This document shows positions 58,223 to 64,000 of a DNA stretch of 64,000 nucleotides, piece by piece. How positions within the stretch are numbered: position 1 is the first letter of the stretch; each line of letters opens with the position of its first letter. The notes beneath the pieces were generated by a model. It saw only the letters and a list, made by a program, of their open reading frames with translations. It did not search any database and had not been told where the DNA came from. The DNA is taken from NCBI RefSeq assembly GCF_014698235.1, contig NZ_JACJSP010000003.1, positions 186,001 to 250,000 of the forward strand. Direction: 5' to 3'. This stretch comes from Limnothrix sp. FACHB-406 (GTDB lineage: Bacteria > Cyanobacteriota > Cyanobacteriia > CACIAM-69d). The position numbers and the translations under genes were made by a program.

Positions 58223-58729
58223 TTAGCGATCGAGCTGGTTCTTCAGGGAAGCCAGGGCCGACCAACGGGCATCGATCGCCGGTCGCGTTTCCACAGCGTC
58301 TTCCGGCTCCAAAATTCCTTGGCAGTCTTCGCTACAAAGCTGCTGGGCTGGCAATTCAAGACAAAATTGCTGATAGAGCCAATCTTCGGGATAAAAATAA
58401 CCCGTTGGCGACAAGGATTCTTGTAAATCCTCAGCGCTGATCTCTCGTTCTAGGGGTAAATCTTTAGACTCCGCCGCCTCATCCAACCAAATCGGCTCTT
58501 GGGTATCGACCACCAGCCGCTGATTGTATTGACAAAGGCAGCGATCGCACGTGAGAGTCACAATTCCTTCCGCCTGGGCCGACACCTCCAGGAAATTGCC
58601 CCGGTGAACCACGCGCAACTTGCCGCGCACGGGGGTGAGGGTTTCCAAGCCTGGCAGAAAATCCTTGAATTCCCAACCGATCGTCCGATTGGTGGCCTTC
58701 AGGATGTGGGGAATATAGACCGAATCCAC
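58223..58729 (-). CDS. DUF177 (YceD) family protein
   Basis: A 168-residue protein of the YceD/DUF177 family, in plants and bacteria linked to 23S rRNA processing or accumulation. Features are the N-terminal VYIPHILKATNRTIGWEFKD, a VRGKLRVVHRGNFLEVSAQ strand set, the zinc-type CDRCLCQY motif with a second pair CSEDC, and the C-terminal IDARWSALASL, all typical. The GTG at 58729 is chosen; the frame opens further upstream. It ends the conserved rpmH-rnpA-PH-yidC-jag cluster. Confidence 0.87.
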   Translation of the reverse strand: MDSVYIPHILKATNRTIGWEFKDFLPGLETLTPVRGKLRVVHRGNFLEVSAQAEGIVTLTCDRCLCQYNQRLVVDTQEPIWLDEAAESKDLPLEREISAEDLQESLSPTGYFYPEDWLYQQFCLELPAQQLCSEDCQGILEPEDAVETRPAIDARWSALASLKNQLDR

Positions 58730-58858
58730 GGTAGGAACCCCGCAGCGGGGAGGGTAAAGATGGGTGCGATCGGGAATGGCAGCAGACCGAGGGCCATTCC
58801 CGAATGGCCAGCCCAACCCAAACCGCCGAACCCCCAAGGCCCAGCGGCACGGGTCAGG

Positions 58859-59353
58859 CTAGGCTTCGGTTGACTTCAGGGCCACCACCAACCGGCGGTG
58901 GGGTTCTTGGCCTTCGCTGTGGGTGGCGATGTCGCTGTAGGCCGCGAGCATGGCGTGGAGCTGTTTGCGTTGGGATGAGGAGAGTGAGTCGATCGCCACC
59001 GACTCCCCCGTTTCACGAACCTGCGACACCGCATTGGCCGCCACTGACTCCAGCTCGGCCCGTTGCTGGGCCCGGTAGCCGTTGAGTTCGATCGTGTAAC
59101 CGCAATGGTCATCCCGATCGACTCCCACATTCAGCAGCATATTCGCCAAATACTGCATCGCATCCAGGGTCACCCCCGCTTCACCCACCACGCTGGTGAT
59201 TTGCTCCGGAGACCAGGGCGAACCATCGATCGTGAGCCAATAGTTCAGCGCATTATCGATCGGGTCGTGCTGGGCTTGCACCTGGGTCGGCAAACCCAAG
59301 CGCGCCAGCAGCCCCTCCAGCCAAATTCGTCCCCGATCGCCCGGATCACTCAT
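58859..59353 (-). CDS. jag: R3H-domain RNA-binding protein (Jag/KhpB-like)
   Basis: A 164-residue protein. The N-terminal part (IWLEGLLARLGLPTQVQ, DAMQYLANMLLN) resembles the KH-II-like domain of Jag/KhpB. The C-terminal R3H domain has RAELESVAANAVSQV and SSSQRKQLHAMLAAYSDIATHSEGQEPHRRLVV, with the R...H pattern near the end. It lacks the N-terminal Jag_N domain of the Firmicutes protein. Its ATG overlaps the yidC stop by one base (TGATG on the minus strand), so it is translationally coupled, as in many bacteria. Confidence 0.85.
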   Translation of the reverse strand: MSDPGDRGRIWLEGLLARLGLPTQVQAQHDPIDNALNYWLTIDGSPWSPEQITSVVGEAGVTLDAMQYLANMLLNVGVDRDDHCGYTIELNGYRAQQRAELESVAANAVSQVRETGESVAIDSLSSSQRKQLHAMLAAYSDIATHSEGQEPHRRLVVALKSTEA

Positions 59354-60579
59354 CACGACTTGCCCTTTTGCTTGTTGTTGTTCGTGCTGGGTTTGTTGCC
59401 TGGGCCCTTGCTCGGCTGATTCTTCGCCGGGCTGCTGGCCTTCGTGCCCTTGGGTTCAAACGGCAGCCGGCCCGTCGCGCCATCCACCGCCACCGCCTTC
59501 ACATCCACAATGCCCTGAGCTTCCGCCATCTTTTGGATATTCTCCGGCAGCGGTTCCCGAGACAAAATGAACGCTTGGGCCGTTTGGAACAGGTTCGCCA
59601 CCACCATGTACATCAGCACCCCAGCGGGCAGGGGGAAAAACAGAAACATCCCCGAAAAGATAATCGGCGTTAGCTTATTGGCCGCCGCCTGTTGCGGGTT
59701 ATCCGTTGCCCCTTGGCTGGAAATCGATTGGCTGACATAAAGGCTCAAACCAAACAGCAGCACCATCGCCACAATATCCCAGTGGATCCCCTCATCGTCC
59801 ACTGCGCCCACATGGCCCAGCGCACTGATGAACAGGAAGCCCTTGCTCGCCGCCAGGCCGGGAATCGTCCCTTGCAGGGTCACATCCCCCGGTTGCAGCG
59901 CCGTGATTTCACCGTTGGGGCCCAACTGCACCCGCTCGGCTCCCTTCATCACTTGCCACTTGGGCGAGAGATCAATGTCCCCACCGGCTTCTGTGGCCAG
60001 GGTGTTCAGGGTTTTGCCTTCGGGCGTTTGGAACTCCAGCTTGGTGGTGTCACCCACGGCCAGGCGCGTGCCACCGGGCAACAACCCAACCACGGGATAG
60101 TGGGTGCTGTCGGAAATGTAGATGTTCTTGGGCGGGGTGGCAAACGCTTCCGGTTGCACCCGCTCAATTTGCTCCTGGGGCAAAATTTGCAGATTCACGG
60201 AGTAGGGCACATCCGCAAACGGCGAGCCACGCAGGGTGGTGAACAGGGCAATCAGCACGGGCATTTGCACCAGAATCGGGAAACAGCCGGCCAGGGGGTT
60301 CCCAAATTCCTTGTAAACGGCGCTGAGTTCTTCCTGCTGTTTTGCGGGGTCGCTTTTGTAGCGCTCTTGAATGTCCTTGATCTTTTTCTGCATGATCGGC
60401 TGGGTGATCTTCATCCGCCGCATACTGCGGATGGAGCCAGCGCTGATCGGATAGAGGGCAAAGCGCACCACCAGCGTCAGGGCGATGATGGCGAGGCCAT
60501 AGCTGGGCACGATTCCATAGAAAAAATCCAGGATCGGCAGCATGACGTTGTTTGAGAGAAATCCAACTCCGAAATCCAT
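59353..60579 (-). CDS. yidC: membrane protein insertase YidC
   Basis: Inserts and folds membrane proteins, in cyanobacteria also in thylakoids (Alb3 homologue). The 408-residue protein begins [17 protein letters not shown], without the large periplasmic domain of proteobacteria. Motifs: [21 protein letters not shown], the Arg-rich cytosolic loop [37 protein letters not shown], and [16 protein letters not shown] roughly 130-residue region between helices (about 135-265) is probably lumenal/periplasmic, and the C-terminal tail is basic and Pro/Asn/Lys-rich. It lies in the rpmH-rnpA-PH-yidC-jag cluster. Confidence 0.95.
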   Translation of the reverse strand: MDFGVGFLSNNVMLPILDFFYGIVPSYGLAIIALTLVVRFALYPISAGSIRSMRRMKITQPIMQKKIKDIQERYKSDPAKQQEELSAVYKEFGNPLAGCFPILVQMPVLIALFTTLRGSPFADVPYSVNLQILPQEQIERVQPEAFATPPKNIYISDSTHYPVVGLLPGGTRLAVGDTTKLEFQTPEGKTLNTLATEAGGDIDLSPKWQVMKGAERVQLGPNGEITALQPGDVTLQGTIPGLAASKGFLFISALGHVGAVDDEGIHWDIVAMVLLFGLSLYVSQSISSQGATDNPQQAAANKLTPIIFSGMFLFFPLPAGVLMYMVVANLFQTAQAFILSREPLPENIQKMAEAQGIVDVKAVAVDGATGRLPFEPKGTKASSPAKNQPSKGPGNKPSTNNNKQKGKS

Positions 60580-60934
60580 GCGCGTTGCGTCGGTTGTGCG
60601 ATCGAGTTGTTAAAAGTTATCAAAAAACCGTCAACGGGCGGTCAACGATTCGTTAAACGGAGGCAAAACGGCGCGGCTGGCCAAGGGTGACTCGATCGAG
60701 CAGAACGCTCACCCCATGAACCAGAGCTGCCCTAGCCCAAAGATGTGACTTCAGCTTATGCAAAGTGGGGGCCCTTGGGGGGTGGTTATCAAGTGGGGAC
60801 TACCGCCCTGGCCGCGGGCCGCCGATGCCGCCCCATTCGTCACAGCCCAATCAACACATAACCCTCCGCCGGAAGCCACAGGGCCGTGCAAGCAGGAGGG
60901 TTGAACATGAGCAGCGAGGGGGCGATCGGGCGGT
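60580..60934. other. 355-base gap between the PH-domain gene and yidC
   Basis: Noncoding by appearance; an open frame at 60751-61041 minus is a shadow of low quality. GC-rich, with no stable hairpin seen. A separate yidC promoter may lie here. Confidence 0.45.
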
Positions 60935-61321
60935 TTAGCGGTTGCTGGTGGCGGTTTGGGCCGCTGCGCCGATCCGCTCGTTGATGTAGTCGGCGACGGC
61001 TCGGAAGTTGGGAACCGATCGCATTTCCAGGCGGCTACCATCCTTGAGGGTCAGCACCATATCGCCCCAAGCACCCCAACCCCGGGGCACGGCCACAACG
61101 GCGCGAATTTCGGGATAAATCACATCGGAGCGATCGCGCCCCTGCCAACCGCTGGTGATTGAAATACGGCGGCTGGTGATGCGATAGCGCAACCAAAAGG
61201 CCCGCACGATCGAGCCGATGGTTAAGGGCAGGCAAATCACAGTTAGACCCAACAGCAAATTGACGATCAAATCGCCACGGTGGGGGCCGCCCTCATAGTA
61301 AACATCTTCCTTGATACCCAT
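60935..61321 (-). CDS. bacterial PH-domain membrane protein
   Basis: A 128-residue protein with one or two hydrophobic segments near the N-terminus (LIVNLLLGLTVICLPLTIGSIV) and a bacterial PH domain (bPH2/DUF304 type): YRITSRRISITSGWQGRDRSDVIY, then IRAVVAVPRGWGAWGDMVLTL and a C-terminal helix FRAVADYINERI. The gene between rnpA and yidC in cyanobacteria is generally this one. Function unknown, possibly with YidC. The ATG at 61321 is preferred to the earlier frame start. Confidence 0.87.
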   Translation of the reverse strand: MGIKEDVYYEGGPHRGDLIVNLLLGLTVICLPLTIGSIVRAFWLRYRITSRRISITSGWQGRDRSDVIYPEIRAVVAVPRGWGAWGDMVLTLKDGSRLEMRSVPNFRAVADYINERIGAAAQTATSNR

Positions 61322-61421
61322 AGTCCAGTGCTCGTAAGGTTCAGTGCGGGCCAAATGGGGCGAATTGGGCGATCGCCGCCCCTGATGAATCGCGCAAAAT
61401 CAACAGCGCAAACACAACGGT

Positions 61422-61844
61422 CTAAACGCTGGCTTGCTCCAAATCCAACTTGGCGGCGGTCAGCAACTGCTCCAATTCTTGCAGAATTTGGGGGTACTGA
61501 CACAGGGGCATGGCTGGACGCACACTAATCACCGCCAGCCAACCGAGGGGCATGGTCGGCAAGTGCTGGCACAAAATACCGTGAATTTGTCGCCGCAGCC
61601 GATTGCGCACAACGGCGCGTTTATCAACTTTGCGGCTAATGCTGATGCCAACTTTCGGAGCCGGGGCCAGGGTGGGCAGCGTGGGGGCAACGGCCGCCGA
61701 TGGTTCGCTGGGGGCGATCGCGGGGCTTGCCGGTGGCCGGTAGACCCAAAGGGTTAGGTGCTTGCTGCGATACCGTTTGCCTTGCCGATACACTCGGTCA
61801 AAGTCATGGCGGTGTCGAAGTCGGTAGGCTTGGGGTAAGGCCAT
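61422..61844 (-). CDS. rnpA: ribonuclease P protein component
   Basis: Protein subunit of RNase P, matures tRNA 5' ends. About 140 residues: MALPQAYRLRHRHDFDRVYRQGKRYRSKHL, a KVGISISRKVDKRAVVRNRLRR segment with the RNR motif, and a helical C-terminus. A proline/alanine-rich insert of some 25 residues (PPASPAIAPSEPSAAVAP) separates the first and second conserved blocks, longer than usual. It follows rpmH by 62 bases. Confidence 0.92.
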   Translation of the reverse strand: MALPQAYRLRHRHDFDRVYRQGKRYRSKHLTLWVYRPPASPAIAPSEPSAAVAPTLPTLAPAPKVGISISRKVDKRAVVRNRLRRQIHGILCQHLPTMPLGWLAVISVRPAMPLCQYPQILQELEQLLTAAKLDLEQASV

Positions 61845-61906
61845 GCACGTTTGGGTGTAGGGGTGATCGCTCAACCACCCTGGAGCGGACTGCCGGTGAG
61901 CAATCC

Positions 61907-62044
61907 TTAAACCGCCAACCGAGCGCGACCGCGACGGCGACGAGCATTCAGCACGCGGCGACCGTTCTTAGTCCGCATCCGGGCACGGAAGCCGGAAACA
62001 CGCTTGCGCTTGCGATTGGTTCCTTCAAGAGTACGCTTGGTCAT
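61907..62044 (-). CDS. rpmH: 50S ribosomal protein L34
   Basis: Forty-five residues, very basic, beginning [19 protein letters not shown] and ending [13 protein letters not shown]. It is typical bacterial L34, too short for ordinary ORF lists. It is first in the conserved rpmH-rnpA-PH-yidC-jag order. No dnaA or DnaA-box cluster was seen nearby, so there is no sign of a replication origin here. Confidence 0.96.
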   Translation of the reverse strand: MTKRTLEGTNRKRKRVSGFRARMRTKNGRRVLNARRRRGRARLAV

Positions 62045-62277
62045 GGTTGGGCTAGCTCCGAGTGGGCGATTGGCGGACTAAGCGTTGACCAAACGGGAGC
62101 GGGGGCGATCGCACGGGAACGGTTCACGGCTGCACCCAACTGCTGTCTGGCTTGGCAGTCCATATAAATAGGTTCAACAAATTTTGCGCCTGTCTAGGTG
62201 TTAGAAAGCGCGACTTTCGATGATATCACGAGCCGGTGCGTTGGTCGGAGATCCGCAAGTCGCGCGGGGCCGCGATT

Positions 62278-62526
62278 CTATTGATCGGTGTTGTCGTCGG
62301 GATTGCTGGGGGGGCGATCGGGAAAGTAGCCGGTCATTTTGCCCAGCACCAGGCCGCCGATGCCCAACACGCCTTTTTCAAACAGGCCTTTGAAGGTTTG
62401 GAACAGTTCGGACTGTTGGGGATTGATCTGAGGCTGGTTGGCCAGGTGGATGGCGGCCCCACCCGAGAGGGCGGTGAACAAAACGGAGACGATCAGCAGT
62501 TGTTGATAGATCTGGGGGCGTTTCAT
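62278..62526 (-). CDS. small membrane protein, hypothetical
   Basis: An 82-residue protein with a hydrophobic segment near the N-terminus (LLIVSVLFTALSGGAAI), then a Gln/Pro-rich loop and a second weak hydrophobic part (VLGIGGLVLGKMTGYF). The C-terminal tail is Pro/Asp-rich. The ATG at 62526 has ggag 9-12 bases upstream. No family recognised; the reading frame and start look real. Confidence 0.6.
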   Translation of the reverse strand: MKRPQIYQQLLIVSVLFTALSGGAAIHLANQPQINPQQSELFQTFKGLFEKGVLGIGGLVLGKMTGYFPDRPPSNPDDNTDQ

Positions 62527-62720
62527 GGGAGGTGACTCCGGTGATTTCTGGAACAATTCAAGGATTGCCCGAAATCGCTGAAACGTGGTCTGAGTAAAGT
62601 GTCCGGGTTTTGTCAGACTGTCTGATTTTTGTCAAAGACATCGATCGCCCCGGCGAGATCGCCGGGGCGGGTGAGGTCGGTGGGGGCAACGGGTTTCGGG
62701 CCTGTCGTCATTTCCATCGC

Positions 62721-62829
62721 CGTAGGGGTTGGGTCTCCCAACCCTAACCTGAGCGATCGCCACAAACCTGTCCACCCCTGGGAACATGCCAGGATCACGG
62801 GGACTGGGCGGGGAGACCCCGCCCCTACG
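62721..62829. repeat. MITE-like element with terminal inverted repeats and two hairpins
   Basis: The ends are CGTAGGGG (62721-62728) and CCCCTACG (62822-62829). Inside are gggttggg-tct-cccaaccc (62726-62744) and gggcgggg-aga-ccccgccc (62806-62824). Such paired hairpins with CGTAGGGG ends resemble non-autonomous repeats found in cyanobacteria. No transposase is nearby and no clear target duplication was identified. Confidence 0.6.
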
Positions 62830-62879
62830 ACTGATCGGTTGGGACAGCGAGATCATTAGGGTTTTGGGCGATTTGACGA

Positions 62880-62902
62880 CAGGGTTTAAATCCCTTGTCT
62901 GG
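62880..62902. repeat. member of the dispersed TTTAA/CCCCTTGTCTGG repeat family
   Basis: cagggtttaaatcccttgtc resembles the palindrome at 23458-23477 (both read ..TTAA..CCCTTGTCTGG on the plus strand). Confidence 0.6.
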
Positions 62903-62996
62903 GGAAAATAGCCGATCGCGCCTTGTTGCTCGCAGAATGGAGTTGCTTTCCCCCAAAGTCTCGTTGCGCGATCGCCGGTCTCTCAGGATTTAGTTC

Positions 62997-63836
62997 ATGC
63001 CTTCTCGATCGACTGAGGCGTACCAAACCCAAGCGGTTGATATTCATCCGGCGGCCGATCGCCTGTGGTTTGAGCTGTGGCGATCGCAGTCGATCGAGCA
63101 GCGCTGGCAACGGGTCTGTGGTTTGCAGCGTCAGGGGCGTTGTTTGGCTCTGTGGGCGGCTCGGCAGCGGTTGCCTGCAACGGCGACTGATTTGGCGATC
63201 GCTCAGGAATTTGCGCGGGCGATTTTGGGCGATCGGTTGGGCGATGGTGGTTCGGAGCGGTTGACCTATGGCGGGGATCCCATGACTTGGCAGCAAGATC
63301 AGTCGGCGATTTTGGCTCAACTGCATGAACTGTTTGAGCAGCGATCGATTCCCTACTTGGTGACTGGTGGGCAGGCGGCGATTATTTGGGGTGAGCCACG
63401 GTTTACGACGGATTTGGATATTTTGCTGGCGATCGATGGGGCGCAACTCTCGGCGCTGACCCAAACCCTGGAAGCGGCGGGTTTTTATGTGGCGGAACCG
63501 CTGCACCACACGATCAACATCATCCACCGCGATCGCATTGACAATGCCGATTTGATCCTGTCGCAGCAGACTCCGTTTGAACGTTCTGCGCTGGAGCGGC
63601 GGTATCGGGTGGAAGCGCCGGGGATTCCGGTTCACTACATTGCCACGGCTGAGGATGTGGTGTTGGCGAAGTTGTTGTGGCGGCGCAGTTCCCGATCGGA
63701 AAAGCAGTGGCGGGATTGTTTGGGCATTGTCAAAATTCAGGGCGATCGCCTCGATCGCGCTTATTTGGCGACTTGGGCGGAGCGGCTGAGTTTGGAGGAT
63801 GATTTGCGCGATCTGTTGGCGGCGGGCGGGCTGTAG
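62997..63836 (+). CDS. nucleotidyltransferase-fold protein with an extra N-terminal region
   Basis: A 279-residue protein. From about residue 105 it has a nucleotidyltransferase-fold domain of the DUF6036/AbiEii type: YLVTGGQAAIIWGEPRFTTDLDILLAI gives the GG..A...G..R.T.DLD core, then VVLAKLLWRR near the C-terminus. The N-terminal 90 residues (IHPAADRLWFELWRSQSIEQRWQRV and on) look like a separate small helical domain seen as a stand-alone protein in cyanobacteria, so this may be a fusion. AbiEii-like proteins are often toxins, but others are housekeeping; no antitoxin gene is adjacent. The role is not established. Confidence 0.75.
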   Translation: MPSRSTEAYQTQAVDIHPAADRLWFELWRSQSIEQRWQRVCGLQRQGRCLALWAARQRLPATATDLAIAQEFARAILGDRLGDGGSERLTYGGDPMTWQQDQSAILAQLHELFEQRSIPYLVTGGQAAIIWGEPRFTTDLDILLAIDGAQLSALTQTLEAAGFYVAEPLHHTINIIHRDRIDNADLILSQQTPFERSALERRYRVEAPGIPVHYIATAEDVVLAKLLWRRSSRSEKQWRDCLGIVKIQGDRLDRAYLATWAERLSLEDDLRDLLAAGGL

Positions 63837-63904
63837 CGGTTGACCCATAGCCGATCGCGCGGGGTTTCTCGCAAAATAGAGGTGGTTCTCCACTCGATCG
63901 CCCC

Positions 63905-64000
63905 ATGAATTTTTACGAACGATCACTACGAGCTACAGCGGTAGGCTGCGAGAAGCTAGCCGAGTCCTTGAAAAAAAGTAATTACACCAAAAGCTCAATT
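63905..64000 (+). CDS. start of an unidentified gene (runs off the window)
   Basis: Thirty-two open codons from an ATG at 63905 (MNFYERSLRATAVGCEKLAES and on) reach the window edge. The reading is polar and helical. Too short to identify; it might be a false frame. Confidence 0.4.
   Translation, partial: MNFYERSLRATAVGCEKLAESLKKSNYTKSSI

Larger units (their letters stand above)
62527..62996. other. 470-base gap with a MITE-like element
   Basis: Mostly filled by the inverted-repeat element at 62721-62829 and a degenerate palindromic repeat at about 62880-62899 (agggtttaaatccct followed by TGTCTGG). Otherwise no coding frame. Confidence 0.55.

Noticed and set aside
59692..60555. 287-codon open frame on the plus strand
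   Set aside because: Antisense to yidC; no family features.
61907..62277. Replication origin near rpmH
   Set aside because: rpmH lies near oriC in many bacteria, but no dnaA gene or cluster of DnaA boxes is visible here.
62886..63926. 346-codon open frame on the minus strand
   Set aside because: It is antisense to the nucleotidyltransferase-fold gene, is Arg/Gln/Pro-rich with no family motif, and arises from GC-rich codon bias.

Overview
The window comes from a cyanobacterium. Evidence: the HIP1-type octamer GCGATCGC and its CGATCG core recur throughout, and many genes are of cyanobacterial type (DUF3038/DUF4335 pair, DUF3593, a membrane-anchored ValRS carrying a CAAD domain, a cyanobacteriochrome-like GAF domain, a PEP-CTERM protein, cyanobacterial glgP/glgC). 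The genus cannot be fixed from the sequence. It is a chromosomal, mostly housekeeping region with moderately GC-rich coding DNA and AT-richer intergenic stretches. No rRNA, tRNA, IS element or CRISPR array was seen.

Layout. 1-4.1 kb: DUF4335/DUF3038 pair (minus), apt, a secreted PEP-CTERM protein with a strong terminator, and a VWA-domain protein (minus). 4.8-9.3 kb: glycogen phosphorylase and a PAS histidine kinase. 9.3-12.9 kb (minus): a secreted FAD oxidoreductase and a DUF2079 membrane protein. 13.1-14.9 kb: an AT-rich pair, DUF262 protein plus HEPN-like protein, with no CGATCG site and a duplicated gene tail between the two genes; this is the best candidate for an acquired conflict/defence module. 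15.0-16.3 kb: an unrecognised gene and a Uma2-family protein. 17.06-21.5 kb: a five-gene operon DUF2231-DUF2231-ctaC-ctaD-ctaE encoding an alternative terminal oxidase whose subunit II has lost most CuA ligands. A GMC oxidoreductase follows.

23.5-36.4 kb (plus): aspS, a 2029-residue hybrid sensor kinase (CBS, GAF, PAS, HisKA, HATPase, REC) with a DXCF-type cyanobacteriochrome GAF signature, valS with an inserted two-helix CAAD anchor, a coiled-coil hypothetical and a DUF3593 protein. 36.4-44.5 kb: DUF1838 (minus), glgC, nadA, rlpA (minus), purM, lgt. 44.7-54.2 kb: a phytase-like esterase lipoprotein, then on the minus strand a glycosyltransferase-like protein, an uninterrupted dnaE, cheB, holA and pyrB. 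54.6-58.2 kb: a GerMN-like lipoprotein, lipA (minus), a CheY-like regulator with a coiled-coil tail and a pilin-like protein. 58.2-62.0 kb (minus): the conserved cluster rpmH-rnpA-PH-yidC-jag-DUF177, joining ribosome, RNase P and membrane insertion functions. 62.3-64.0 kb: a small membrane protein, a MITE-like inverted repeat, a nucleotidyltransferase-fold protein and the start of one more gene.

Functional themes are glycogen turnover (glgP, glgC), nucleotide and cofactor synthesis (apt, purM, pyrB, nadA, lipA), translation (aspS, valS, rpmH, rnpA), replication (dnaE, holA), envelope (lgt, yidC, rlpA), respiration (alternative oxidase) and signalling. Intergenic regions repeatedly carry short tandem duplications of 12-22 bp.
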